Under the pieces are notes generated by a model. It was given only the letters and a program-made list of their open reading frames with translations, was not told where the DNA came from and ran no database searches. From Oscillospiraceae bacterium (GTDB lineage: Bacteria; Bacillota; Clostridia; Oscillospirales; Oscillospiraceae), in assembly GCA_902778115.1 (NCBI GenBank), contig CACYWG010000001.1, positions 124,001 to 188,000 on the forward strand: DNA of 64,000 nt, given 5' to 3'. A program made the position numbers and the translations under genes. Of this stretch, positions 44,579 to 52,847 are shown piece after piece. How positions within the stretch are numbered: position 1 is the first letter of the stretch; the number at the start of each line of letters is the position of its first letter.

Positions 44579-44605
44579 TATACTTGTTTTGGTCAAGCAA
44601 GTCAA
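44577..44605 (-). promoter_or_regulatory. Sigma-A type promoter on the cwlD start codon, probably for radA
   Basis: Minus-strand TTGACT (44605-44600) and TATAAT (44582-44577) are spaced by exactly 17. The ATG of cwlD shares two bases with the -10. Transcripts from it would begin inside cwlD and could supply radA. Confidence 0.55.
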
Positions 44606-44615
44606 ACCCTGCCCG

Positions 44616-46094
44616 TTAAAGGAGAAGGCAGATCAGGCCGCTGCAGCTTTCATTGATCATTCGCTGGAGCGTTTCGCGCAGCTTCATGCGAACGTTCTCC
44701 GGAAGGTTATCTATTTTGCTTCGCAAGCCCTCTTCAGCCAGTTCATTTAGGGATTTGCCGAAAATATTGGACTCCCAGATCCGATTGACGTCTCCGTCGA
44801 AGCCCTGCAGCAAAAAGCTGATGATCTCCTCCGATGCGCCCTCTCCGCCAATCGCCGGACTGACCTCTGTCTGAATATTGGTCGTCATCATATGGATCGC
44901 CGGTGCATTTGCCTGCAGATGAACACTGTATTTGCCGTTCTGACGAACGATCTGCGGTTCTTCCAGCTGCATTTGCGCGGCACTGGGATATACGACGCCA
45001 TATCCTGTCGCCTTGACCGACTCAAGTGCGCCGCGGATTTCCTCATATTCCGTTCTCATCGACGCCATAGCGCTCAGAATCGAAATCAGATCGCCGTCGC
45101 TTTCAATCGTCAAGCCGGTCTCCCGGCTGAGCGTTTCATAATACAAAGACCGCGGCATTTCCACGCGAATGGATATGCGTCCCTGCCCCATGTTCATATC
45201 GCCGCATTGGACAGTACTGATAAGCTCTTCATTCTGTATTTCATCCGTCATATTCTGCAGATCCTTAATTTTGTGGAGTTCTCCAATGCGGCCGATCATC
45301 AGCTGCAGAACGCCTTTTTTCAGCTCGTTATCATCCGGCAGCGCATCCACCCAGTCCGGAAGATAAATGCTCAGCGATTCGATCGGAAATTCCTCCAAAA
45401 CGGAGTTCAATATCGCATGGATTTCTTCCTCATCCATGCTGAGACAGTCCATGCAGTGACAGGTAACTCCATACTGTTCGGAAAGCCGTGCTGCAAGTCT
45501 TCGTGTTTCCTCGGCTTTTGGCCTGGCGCTGTTCAGGATCAGCGTAAATGGTTTTCCCAGCTCCTGAAGCTCGTGGATCACCCGTTCTTCCGCGTCAACA
45601 AAAGCCTCTCTGGGCAATTCTCCGAAGCTTCCGTCTGTCGTAACGACAAGTCCGATGCTGGAATGATCCCGGATCACTTTTTCCGTTCCCGCTTCCGCAG
45701 CCTCGGTGATCGTCACCTCATGGTCAAACCAGGGCGTCGTCACCATGCGTTCCGCCCCGTCCTCAAACTGACCGGCTGCCCCGTCCACCATATACCCGAC
45801 GCAGTCGATCAGCCGGACCGAGAGCTGCGTTCCGTCCGGGAGCTTGATTTCAGCCGCTTCCTCCGGAACGAACTTCGGTTCAACCGTCATGATCGTTTTA
45901 CCGGAGGCGCTCTGCGGCAGTTCATCCTTCGCACGCTCCTGATGATAGGGATTGTCTATGTTGGGGATGACCAGCGTTTCCATAAAGCGCTTGATAAAGC
46001 TGGATTTACCGGTCCTGACCGGCCCTACAACGCCGAGGAGAAAAGATCCGCCGGTCCGTTCGGCCAGATCCCGATAGATATTGTTTTCAGACAT
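44616..46094 (-). CDS. spoIVA: Stage IV sporulation protein A (SpoIVA), coat ATPase
   Basis: SpoIVA is a mother-cell ATPase that polymerises on the forespore and forms the coat basement layer. The 492-residue sequence starts MSENNIYRDLAERTGGSF, with Walker A GPVRTGKSSF (about 24-33) and the DCVGY region near residue 97. The long helical middle and conserved C-terminal part follow. Its partners SpoVM and SipL are encoded at 17.4-19 kb of this window. GGAGG at 46102-46106 precedes ATG 46094 but lies in a hairpin arm. cwlD follows. Confidence 0.96.
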   Translation of the reverse strand: MSENNIYRDLAERTGGSFLLGVVGPVRTGKSSFIKRFMETLVIPNIDNPYHQERAKDELPQSASGKTIMTVEPKFVPEEAAEIKLPDGTQLSVRLIDCVGYMVDGAAGQFEDGAERMVTTPWFDHEVTITEAAEAGTEKVIRDHSSIGLVVTTDGSFGELPREAFVDAEERVIHELQELGKPFTLILNSARPKAEETRRLAARLSEQYGVTCHCMDCLSMDEEEIHAILNSVLEEFPIESLSIYLPDWVDALPDDNELKKGVLQLMIGRIGELHKIKDLQNMTDEIQNEELISTVQCGDMNMGQGRISIRVEMPRSLYYETLSRETGLTIESDGDLISILSAMASMRTEYEEIRGALESVKATGYGVVYPSAAQMQLEEPQIVRQNGKYSVHLQANAPAIHMMTTNIQTEVSPAIGGEGASEEIISFLLQGFDGDVNRIWESNIFGKSLNELAEEGLRSKIDNLPENVRMKLRETLQRMINESCSGLICLLL

Positions 46095-46149
46095 AATAAA
46101 GCCTCCGCTTCTTCAATCTCGTTTGTACGAGTGTATGAAAAGCGGAGGC
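46095..46149 (-). terminator. Terminator-like hairpin masking the spoIVA ribosome site
   Basis: On the minus strand GCCTCCGCTT (46149-46140) pairs with AAGCGGAGGC (46110-46101), which contains the GGAGG of spoIVA, followed by TTTATT and then the ATG. An inner CTCGT-ACGAG stem stabilises it. It may end nif3 read-through. Confidence 0.7.
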
Positions 46150-46158
46150 GAGGTATGC
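46130..46158 (-). promoter_or_regulatory. Sigma-E-like promoter for spoIVA
   Basis: CATACACT (46137-46130) is a full match to the sigma-E -10 CATACAnT. GCATACC (46158-46152), a moderate -35, is 14 bases upstream. The expected start, about 46123, is downstream of the hairpin's 5' arm. spoIVA is sigma-E dependent in Bacillus. Confidence 0.65.
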
Positions 46159-46165
46159 CAGGCTC

Positions 46166-46933
46166 TCAGGCAAAGCGGATGATCGGGTGATGAAGCTCGG
46201 AAACGAGAAACCGAACGTCCGCGTGTCTGGTGCGTAGCATGTCAAACAGCGCAGACATAACAGGGTTTTCCGTGCTGAAATGATCTGCGTCGATCAGATT
46301 GAGACCCAGATCAAGAGCCCGCTGGAACTGATGATATTTGATATCAGCCGTAACGTAAGTGTCACAGCCGAGCGCCACAGCGCGGTCGATGCTGTCAGCA
46401 CCTGCACCGCCCATCACGGCGACGCGGTATACGCTCTTTCCGGCATCGACATAGCGGAGTCCATTGCAATTCAAAGCCTCCTTGACACGCGGGAGAAATT
46501 CCTGCATGGAAAGCTTTGCATCCAGAACGCCGATCCTTCCGCATCCGTCCTCATCCAGCGCCGCCTCGGTCTGTACGCCAAGCGCCGCCATCAATACGTC
46601 ATTGACGCCGCCCTCTGCAATATCCAGATTCGTGTGCATGGAGATCACGGCGATACGATTCTCTATCAGTCTGAGGACCCTTCGTCCTTCCGGAGTATTG
46701 TTTGTAATCGTGCGAAGCGGATGAAAGATCAGGGGATGATGCGAGATGATCAGCTCTGCCTTCTCACGGATGGCCTCATCGATCACCGCGTCCGTCACGT
46801 CGAGCGCCAGCAGCGCCTTTGTGACCGGCGCATTCCCATAGCCGAGCAAAAAACCGGAGTTGTCGAAATCCATCTGCAGTTCCAGCGGAGCTGTCCGACA
46901 CAGCGTCTGAAAAATATCCTGAACCTTAGTCAT
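46166..46933 (-). CDS. Nif3-like dinuclear metal center protein
   Basis: This 255-residue NIF3/YqfO family protein has metal ligands in SHHPLIF, HTNLDIAEGG and the C-terminal HFSTE segment. It lacks the PII-like insertion of Bacillus YqfO and is of the short type. It overlaps trmK by eight bases, the usual trmK-nif3 pair. GTP cyclohydrolase activity has been suggested for relatives, but the physiological role remains unclear. Confidence 0.92.
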   Translation of the reverse strand: MTKVQDIFQTLCRTAPLELQMDFDNSGFLLGYGNAPVTKALLALDVTDAVIDEAIREKAELIISHHPLIFHPLRTITNNTPEGRRVLRLIENRIAVISMHTNLDIAEGGVNDVLMAALGVQTEAALDEDGCGRIGVLDAKLSMQEFLPRVKEALNCNGLRYVDAGKSVYRVAVMGGAGADSIDRAVALGCDTYVTADIKYHQFQRALDLGLNLIDADHFSTENPVMSALFDMLRTRHADVRFLVSELHHPIIRFA

Positions 46934-47615
46934 GGTCGTCCGTCCTCAATTCTTCCAACTCACAAAGCCGATCCTGCAATAAAGCAAGCTGCCTCCGACC
47001 GGTGTCTGCACTACCGGCTTTTATGCCGTCGATCTGACGCTGAATCCTATGAATTTCCTGCCGAATTGCTTTTTGATACAGGCTCGGATCGGCCAGGCCG
47101 CGTTTCCCGAGCCAAAGCTCCGCATCGCTCAGCGCTTCGTTTTGACCCGTATAAACCGCAGCGAGGATCTGATAAAGGGTATCCCCTTCCTCCACCAAAT
47201 GCTCCTCTTCGATGAAAAAGCCGTTGTTGCACAGCCAATAACGCAGCACTTCCGCCTTCGTCATCGGCTGAAGGATCAGGCGATAGGCCGGATCCATGCA
47301 CCATTCCGCGCGATCCAGGATCCCGCAGATCGTATCTCCGCCCATACCGGCAACGACGATCGTGTCCACCTCATCAGGCGGACAGGCGTCCAGTCCGTCC
47401 GAGAGCTGGAACTGGATGCGCTCCGATACCCCTGCCTGCGCGGCCGTACGCCTAGCAGCCGCAAGCGGCCCTTTGCGGAGATCAGAAGCGAAAATACCTC
47501 CAGGATATCCCTCACAGGCCAGCCGCACCGGCAAATACCCGTGATCTGTCCCGACGTCGATCACGCCCCGGCCGGGACGGATCATATGAAAAATGCAGGA
47601 TAGTCTCTGTTCCAT
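46926..47615 (-). CDS. trmK: tRNA (adenine-22-N1)-methyltransferase TrmK
   Basis: The 229-residue SAM enzyme has VIDVGTDHGYLPVRLA (SAM loop) and VVAGMGGDTI, hallmarks of TrmK/YqfN, which makes m1A22 in tRNA. The C-terminal part is helical and charged, as in the coiled-coil tail of the family. It is coupled to the nif3-like gene. In many Firmicutes sigA and dnaG precede this pair; here a DUF1858 gene does. Confidence 0.93.
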   Translation of the reverse strand: MEQRLSCIFHMIRPGRGVIDVGTDHGYLPVRLACEGYPGGIFASDLRKGPLAAARRTAAQAGVSERIQFQLSDGLDACPPDEVDTIVVAGMGGDTICGILDRAEWCMDPAYRLILQPMTKAEVLRYWLCNNGFFIEEEHLVEEGDTLYQILAAVYTGQNEALSDAELWLGKRGLADPSLYQKAIRQEIHRIQRQIDGIKAGSADTGRRQLALLQDRLCELEELRTDDHD

Positions 47616-47631
47616 CGGGAAACGTTGACGA

Positions 47632-47832
47632 TCAGAGGTTCTCCAGATAGTCGGTCAGGCCTTCGATAAATACATCGGGATCGATCCCGTGAACCGCACA
47701 GGCCTCCTCGACCGTCTCGCCGCTGGCCATCGCGCAGCCCATGCAGTGCATGCCGATCGCCTGGAAAGCGGGCATGGCCTCCGGGCAGTTGGCGACAATA
47801 TCGCCGATCAAAGTATCTCTGGTAATTTCCAT
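47632..47832 (-). CDS. DUF1858 domain protein with HCxxC motif
   Basis: The 66-residue protein begins MEITRDTLIGDIVANCPEA and contains HCMGC plus an additional Cys in EEACAVHG, the usual DUF1858 pattern of a small redox or metal-binding domain. ATG 47832 has eight-base spacing to GGGAGG; ATG 47835 is also possible. Function is unknown. It is a distant paralogue of the gene at 19085. Confidence 0.85.
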   Translation of the reverse strand: MEITRDTLIGDIVANCPEAMPAFQAIGMHCMGCAMASGETVEEACAVHGIDPDVFIEGLTDYLENL

Positions 47833-47899
47833 CATGAAACCTCCCAAAAAATAAAAAGGATAGGGACGCGACTGCATCCCTATCCTTCGGTCAGACAAC

Positions 47900-48178
47900 T
47901 CAGGCCTGGGCCTTCATTCTTGCAAAGCACTCGCTGCAGTACACAGGGCGATCAGACTTGGGCTCGAAGGGAACCTTCGCCTCGCCGCCGCAGGCAGCGC
48001 AGGTAGCGGTGAAGAACTCACGGGGACCGCGAGCAGCGTTCTTGCGAGCGTCACGGCAGGCCTTGCAGCGCTGAGGCTCATTCTGGAAGCCGCGCTCTGC
48101 GTAGAATTCCTGCTCACCGGCGGTGAAAACGAACTCTTTGCCGCACTCTTTGCAAACTAAGGTCTTGTCTTGGTACAT
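47900..48178 (-). CDS. Zinc-ribbon domain protein
   Basis: The 92-residue protein has two ribbons: CKECGKEF with CKACRD, and CAACGGEAKVPFEPKSDRPVYCSECF. The first resembles the zinc-ribbon family of CxxC pairs spaced by a QEFYAERGFQNEPQRC loop. Its role is unknown; nucleic acid binding or a structural role is possible. GAGAGG lies eight bases before ATG 48178. It is probably co-transcribed with the sigma factor upstream. Confidence 0.85.
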   Translation of the reverse strand: MYQDKTLVCKECGKEFVFTAGEQEFYAERGFQNEPQRCKACRDARKNAARGPREFFTATCAACGGEAKVPFEPKSDRPVYCSECFARMKAQA

Positions 48179-48226
48179 TTTGAATCCTCTCTTTTTTTGC
48201 TCTTGCCATTTCGGCTGTATTTGCGT

Positions 48227-48844
48227 TCAGCTCATGCTGATATCGCCAAGATTAAGGTTCCGCGCCAGCTTTCGCCTGATCCGCTGCACGGCATTATCGA
48301 CGGACTTGATATCTTTTCCAAGCCGGTTGCCGATTTCCAGATAACTGAGCCCGTCCATATACAGGGAGAAAACAGTCTTTTCATATTTAGACAGGCACTC
48401 GGATAAGGCTTTATAAAGTTCTTCCGTGTTCTCTCTGGCTAAAACCACATCCTCGGGGTTGCGATGGAGTTCTTCCAAAACAGCCGATAAACGGGGATCG
48501 GATTCTTCTGAGAGCTGCTCGAGGGACATACTGTCATTGAGCGGAAAATGCTTTAATCGGGATGCGGATTTGATTGCAGACAGGAGACGCATGCGAATGC
48601 AATGCTCGGCATAGGTGTGGAAAGCGGCGCCATTTGCCGGATCAAAGCTGCGCACAGCAGAGATCAGGCCGAAAACCCCCTCCTGAGAGAGATCCTTCCC
48701 TTCCCCGCCGAACAGCTTCATCGGCCGGGCGCAGGCATTGACCAAAGGAAGATAACGCTCTACCAGCGCCTCTTCAGCCAAAGCGTCGCCGCCGGCTGCC
48801 AGCTTTTGCAGTTCAATATCACCTAATACTGCGTAATCAAACAT
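48227..48844 (-). CDS. sigH: SigH-like RNA polymerase sigma factor
   Basis: This 205-residue sigma-70 factor has region 2 (LVERYLPLVNACARPM, FHTYAEHCIRMRLLSAIKSASRLKHFPLN) and region 4 (SLYMDGLSYLEIGNRLGKDIKSVDNAVQRIRRKL), but no region 1.1 or full region 3. The two blocks agree closely with Bacillus SigH, the sigma factor that starts sporulation. The usual secE-rpmG neighbours of sigH are missing. An alternative is another small sporulation or stress sigma factor, but the region 4 match makes SigH most likely. Confidence 0.85.
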   Translation of the reverse strand: MFDYAVLGDIELQKLAAGGDALAEEALVERYLPLVNACARPMKLFGGEGKDLSQEGVFGLISAVRSFDPANGAAFHTYAEHCIRMRLLSAIKSASRLKHFPLNDSMSLEQLSEESDPRLSAVLEELHRNPEDVVLARENTEELYKALSECLSKYEKTVFSLYMDGLSYLEIGNRLGKDIKSVDNAVQRIRRKLARNLNLGDISMS

Positions 48845-48879
48845 ATATGCTCTATGATATTACCTAAAATTGCAATGTT

Positions 48880-48907
48880 ATTATACCGCAACTTTGTATA
48901 AAGTCAA
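48880..48907 (-). promoter_or_regulatory. Sigma-A type promoter for the sigH-like gene
   Basis: Minus-strand TTGACT and TATAAT are spaced by 16 bases. The leader is about 30 bases long and has only a weak ribosome site. Confidence 0.72.
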
Positions 48908-48933
48908 CCTTTTTTTCAAATATCGGGACTTTG

Positions 48934-49974
48934 TCAAATCTCCATCTGCTGCTGTCCCATATATTCGATGCCCAGGTGCTCGTAAGCCTTTCTGGTCACA
49001 CAGCGGCCGCGCGGCGTGCGGGTCAGAAAGCCCTGCTGGAGAAGATAGGGCTCATACATATCTTCCAGCGTCACCGCTTCCTCGTTGATGGTGGCAGCCA
49101 GGGTGTCCAAGCCGACCGGTCCGCCGTTATAGTATTCAATAATGCTGCGCAGCATCCGGCGGTCGAGCGCATCAAGTCCGAGCTCGTCGACCTCCAGATT
49201 CAGCAGCGCCTGATTGGCAACCTCGCGGGTGATCACGCCGTTGGCTCGTACCATGGCAAAATCGCGCACGCGACGAAGCAGACGGTTGGCAATACGGGGC
49301 GTTCCGCGGGAGCGGGAGGCGATCTCATAAGCGCCGTCCGGTTCAATGCTGACGCCGAGAATGCCGGCCGAACGCTCGATGATCTGCTGCAGTTCCCGGG
49401 GCGAATACAGCTCCAGACGAAGCGCAACGCCGAAGCGGTCGCGCAGCGGCGCCGTCAGCTGGCCGGAGCGGGTCGTCGCGCCGATCAGTGTAAAATGCGG
49501 AAGATCCAGATGGATGGAATTAGCCGATGGGCCCTTGCCGATAATGATATCGATGGCGAAATCCTCCATCGCAGGATACAGGATCTCCTCATAGGCCCGG
49601 TTCAGCCGGTGGATCTCATCCACAAACAGAATATCGCCCTCGTTGAGGTTTGTAAGCATGGCGACCAGGTCGCCGGGCTTCTCGATGGCGGGGCCGGAGG
49701 TGATACGCATATTGACGCCCATCTCGTTGGCGATAACGGCCGCCAGCGTCGTTTTGCCGAGTCCCGGGGGTCCGTGCAGCAGGACGTGATCCAGAGGCTC
49801 CTGACGCATTTTGGCGGCATTGATGAATACTTCCAAATTATCTTTTGCCTTGCGCTGGCCGATATATTCACGCAGCGTTTTGGGACGCAGCGAGCCCTCG
49901 TTGCTGTCCTCGGGGATGCTGGCAGTCGTTGTGATAATCTCGTCGTTTTCTTCGGTGGAAAAACTGATACTCAT
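48934..49974 (-). CDS. ruvB: Holliday junction branch migration ATPase RuvB
   Basis: This AAA+ motor has 346 residues. Walker [12 protein letters not shown], Walker B DEIH, the arginine-finger region and the C-terminal winged helix ([13 protein letters not shown]) are intact. With RuvA and RuvC it resolves Holliday junctions. It is the last gene of the ruvC-ruvA-ruvB operon. Confidence 0.97.
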   Translation of the reverse strand: MSISFSTEENDEIITTTASIPEDSNEGSLRPKTLREYIGQRKAKDNLEVFINAAKMRQEPLDHVLLHGPPGLGKTTLAAVIANEMGVNMRITSGPAIEKPGDLVAMLTNLNEGDILFVDEIHRLNRAYEEILYPAMEDFAIDIIIGKGPSANSIHLDLPHFTLIGATTRSGQLTAPLRDRFGVALRLELYSPRELQQIIERSAGILGVSIEPDGAYEIASRSRGTPRIANRLLRRVRDFAMVRANGVITREVANQALLNLEVDELGLDALDRRMLRSIIEYYNGGPVGLDTLAATINEEAVTLEDMYEPYLLQQGFLTRTPRGRCVTRKAYEHLGIEYMGQQQMEI

Positions 49975-49986
49975 CGCTTTCTCCTG

Positions 49987-50583
49987 TTATTTGACCATGG
50001 ACTTCAATACTGCCTTGATGATCTGCTCAGTCGTCATGCTTGTCAGATCCAGCTTCTTCAGCAGCGGAGCCACTTCCGCGCTGCTGTAGCCCAGAACGCT
50101 CAGGGCCGTGACCGCATCGTTCACCGTACTGCTCTCCCCTGTCTGCATGACTGTCGGTACGGAGATTTCTACGTCGCTGCTCTCTTTCCCGATCTTGTCC
50201 TTGAGCTCAAGGATCACTCGCTGTGCGATCTTCTTTCCGATACCCGGCGCCACGGTCAGAGCTTTTTCATTGTTGTTCATGACGGCCAGGGCCAGTCCTT
50301 CCGGCGTGTTGGCCGACAGAATCGACAGCGCTGCCTTAGGTCCGATGCCGGACACAGAGGTCAGCATTTCAAAGCAGCGGCGTTCGCTCTTGGTATAAAA
50401 ACCGTAAAGGTCAAAAGCGTCCTCCTTCACGGCCTCTGAAACATAGAGCTTGCACTTTTCCTCCGTTTTGATATAGCTCAGGGTATTCAGCGTAGTATTC
50501 AGGGCAAAGCCGATCCCGCCGCAGTCAATCACGGCAAGATTCTGTCCGATTTCGGAGACAATTCCTTCTATATGGTGGAACAT
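49987..50583 (-). CDS. ruvA: Holliday junction DNA-binding protein RuvA
   Basis: RuvA holds the junction for RuvB. The 198-residue protein has the N-terminal OB-fold (MFHHIEGIVSEIG), two HhH motifs (VSGIGPKAALSILS, VAPGIGKKIAQRVI) and a small RuvB-binding C-terminal domain. ATG 50583 overlaps the end of ruvC by 16 bases and is preceded by GAGGA. An earlier in-frame start lies inside ruvC and was rejected. Confidence 0.96.
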   Translation of the reverse strand: MFHHIEGIVSEIGQNLAVIDCGGIGFALNTTLNTLSYIKTEEKCKLYVSEAVKEDAFDLYGFYTKSERRCFEMLTSVSGIGPKAALSILSANTPEGLALAVMNNNEKALTVAPGIGKKIAQRVILELKDKIGKESSDVEISVPTVMQTGESSTVNDAVTALSVLGYSSAEVAPLLKKLDLTSMTTEQIIKAVLKSMVK

Positions 50584-51080
50584 TCCTCGCGCTCTCCTCT
50601 GTTCAATAGTGAGGTCGAACTTCTGGCGTGGCACAAAGCCAGTGCCACCGCATCGGCCGCATCGTCCGGCTTTGGTGCCGCCTTCAGATTGCACAGGCGC
50701 CGCACCATGTCCATGACCTGTTTTTTCTCCGCTCTGCCATAGCCGACAACAGCCTGTTTGACCTGCAGCGGCGTATACTCAAAAATACGCACCCCGGCCT
50801 GCTGGCAGGCAAGCAGGATCACGCCCCTGCCATGAGCCACGGCAATACCGGTGGTAATGTTGGTGTTGAAAAACAGTTCCTCGATCGAAACCGCATCCGG
50901 TTTGAATGCATCCAACAGCTGTTTCATATCCTGAAAGATCTGATCCAGACGGCTGGACAGACTGGTGTGCGCCGGCGTTGTGATCACGCCGCACTGCAGC
51001 AGCCGGTACTGACTGCGTTCCGCATCCAGGACCGCAAAGCCGATCGTCGCGATTCCGGGATCAATCCCCAGTATTCTCAT
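50568..51080 (-). CDS. ruvC: Crossover junction endonuclease RuvC
   Basis: This 170-residue RNase H-fold nuclease cuts Holliday junctions. Acidic residues are seen in MRILGIDPG (Asp), SIEELFF (Glu) and KPDDAADAVALA (Asp pair). Presence of ruvC is typical of Clostridia, whereas Bacillus uses RecU. ATG 51080 is chosen from the conserved N-terminus. Confidence 0.96.
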   Translation of the reverse strand: MRILGIDPGIATIGFAVLDAERSQYRLLQCGVITTPAHTSLSSRLDQIFQDMKQLLDAFKPDAVSIEELFFNTNITTGIAVAHGRGVILLACQQAGVRIFEYTPLQVKQAVVGYGRAEKKQVMDMVRRLCNLKAAPKPDDAADAVALALCHARSSTSLLNRGEREECSTI

Positions 51081-51114
51081 TCTATCACATCCTGCCGCAA
51101 TTTTACCATAAAAG

Positions 51115-51140
51115 AAAAAGCAGGGCAAGCCCTGCTTTTT
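51115..51140 (-). terminator. Terminator after xerD
   Basis: AAAAAGCAGGG and CCCTGCTTTTT form a compact hairpin with a four-base loop. The T run serves the minus-strand xerD transcript before ruvC. Confidence 0.8.
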
Positions 51141-51149
51141 GTTCCGCTA

Positions 51150-52040
51150 TCAAGCTCTCGGATGAGCCATGTTATATACGTCCTTCAGTTGTTTCTTCAC
51201 CAGCTGAGAATATACCTGGGTGGAGGAGATATCGGCGTGACCGAGCATTTCCTGGATGGCATGGATATCAGCGCCGTTTTCCAACAGATGCGCGGCGAAG
51301 GAGTGGCGCAGTGTGTGCGGCGTGATCTCCTTTTCGATCTTGGCCTTTTTCTGATAATGTTTGATCAGCTTCCAGAAGCCCTGGCGCGACATGCGTTCAC
51401 CGCCGACATTGACAAACAGCGCCTCTTCGTCAGGCATGGCGATCATCTGCGGACGTACGAGTTCCAGATAATCGGACAGCGCCTTGACCGCCTTCGGGTA
51501 CATCGGTATATAGCGCTCCTTGTCGCGGCTGTGGCAGCGGATCACGCCCTCAGCCAGATTGACATCGGTAATATTGAGATCGATCAGTTCTGTGACGCGA
51601 ATGCCGGTCGCGTACAGAAGCTCCAGCATGGCGCGGTCCCGGTAACCCTTCGCGTCGATACATTCCGGCTGAGCCAGCAGAAGATCCACCTCTTTGCTCG
51701 TCAGAATCTGCGGAAGCTTTTGCGTGCTCTTTTCGGGAACAAGCTTGGTCGACGGATTCCGCTCGATCATGCGGTTGAGCGTCAGATAAGAATACAGGTT
51801 TTTCAGCGAAGCGATGTTGCGGGATACGGTAGCCACCGATTTCCCGGCCTGACGCAGATGCTCGATATATTCTGCCAGTTCTTCCTCACTTGCATCCGAG
51901 ATCGGCGATCCGCCGTTGTTCTCCTGATAGGCCGCAAATTGATGAATATCGCGCATATAGGAGCTGAGCGTATTCGCCGAGGCCTTTTTCTCGTTCTTCA
52001 GAAACGATTCAAAAAGTTCTATGCATTCAGAATTCAGCAT
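51150..52040 (-). CDS. xerD: Tyrosine recombinase XerD
   Basis: This 296-residue recombinase has a core-binding domain with LRQAGKSVATVSRNIASLK, then catalytic Arg in ATGIRVTEL, HTLRHSFA, LGHADISSTQVY with the nucleophile Tyr. The short length and sequence suit the chromosome-dimer resolvase XerD (or XerC). A second family member is at 41450, so the two may be the Xer pair. It has its own promoter and terminator. Confidence 0.92.
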   Translation of the reverse strand: MLNSECIELFESFLKNEKKASANTLSSYMRDIHQFAAYQENNGGSPISDASEEELAEYIEHLRQAGKSVATVSRNIASLKNLYSYLTLNRMIERNPSTKLVPEKSTQKLPQILTSKEVDLLLAQPECIDAKGYRDRAMLELLYATGIRVTELIDLNITDVNLAEGVIRCHSRDKERYIPMYPKAVKALSDYLELVRPQMIAMPDEEALFVNVGGERMSRQGFWKLIKHYQKKAKIEKEITPHTLRHSFAAHLLENGADIHAIQEMLGHADISSTQVYSQLVKKQLKDVYNMAHPRA

Positions 52041-52355
52041 ACGGGGATCACCCCCTCTTCCACACTTGCTTTACTTGCGTTCTTTGCTTTGTTTCTTTTT
52101 GAAATTTATTGTTGCTAAAACAAATAATTTCTCGATTAACATAACAACAGCGCAGTAACAATATATTACAGATTGAAAGATTTATCAAGTCCTTTTTAAA
52201 TTTTTCTTAAAAAAATTTCTATTTATGTCAACTTGACGACATTTTAAATATTAACTCTTCTATACCTTGTATTCAGTCAAAAAATGGCCACAAGATATCG
52301 ATATCGCGCAATACAGATGTTTTTGCAAATCAAAAGGTCTTGATGTTATGTTAAC
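52041..52355. other. AT-rich intergenic region between xerD and the TIGR04086 gene
   Basis: About 315 bases without a supported gene. It holds the xerD promoter and, near 52294-52305, a 12-base GATATCGATATC palindrome. A run of A and T at 52195-52225 is notable. No RNA gene was recognised. Confidence 0.6.
52160..52188 (-). promoter_or_regulatory. Sigma-A type promoter for xerD
   Basis: Minus-strand TTGATA and TATATT are spaced by 17 bases, giving an untranslated leader of over 100 bases. Confidence 0.62.
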
Positions 52356-52775
52356 TTATTTCACCTTGACAAACTTCTTGACCTTCGTTCCTTTTTTTCC
52401 TGGTTTCTTGATCAATGCTCCGAGAAAGCTGCCGAGCAGACTGGACGCAAGAACGCGGGTCAAGCCCTTGAGATCCATCGCATCGCTGTTGACCAGGAAG
52501 CCGATCATCAGCAGCGTGGAAGCTGTGACAAGCCACAGCAGCATCACCTGCATGATCTTTCGGCCTCCACTTGCTCTGTGAAACATTGCGAGGCTGGCAG
52601 CGAATGATGACAAACATAAGATCGACGCAGCGGCAATGGAGATACATTGACTGCCCAGTTTCAAACGGCCGATCAGCACATCGGCGGCCAATGCCATAAC
52701 AAATGCGGATATCATCCAGATAAGCAGAGCGCCCAGGATTTGTCTTGTCCTTCCCTTTTCCAAACTGATACTCAT
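52356..52775 (-). CDS. TIGR04086 family membrane protein (YrzE-like)
   Basis: This 139-residue protein has four likely membrane helices and a basic tail (KKPGKKGTKVKKFVKVK). The order yajC then this gene matches Bacillus yrbF-yrzE and clostridial tgt/yajC neighbourhoods. Function is unknown. Its ribosome site GGGGG sits in the 3' arm of a terminator-like hairpin and the ATG follows the T tract directly. An upstream ATG at 52805 lies in that hairpin and lacks a ribosome site. Confidence 0.8.
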   Translation of the reverse strand: MSISLEKGRTRQILGALLIWMISAFVMALAADVLIGRLKLGSQCISIAAASILCLSSFAASLAMFHRASGGRKIMQVMLLWLVTASTLLMIGFLVNSDAMDLKGLTRVLASSLLGSFLGALIKKPGKKGTKVKKFVKVK

Positions 52776-52820
52776 AAAAAACCCCCGACAAAAGATGTAA
52801 TACATCTTATTGGTCGGGGG
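52776..52820 (-). terminator. Terminator after yajC, overlapping the next ribosome site
   Basis: On the minus strand CCCCCGAC (52820-52813, complement side) pairs with GTCGGGGG, with an inner AAGATGTA-TACATCTT stem, then six Ts that end at the ATG of the TIGR04086 gene. Confidence 0.8.
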
Positions 52821-52847
52821 TAGACTTCATGACTTGTCAGCGGTCCA

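Noticed and set aside
48931..50439. 502-codon open frame opposite ruvB and ruvA
   Set aside because: Shadow of certain genes, no domain seen.
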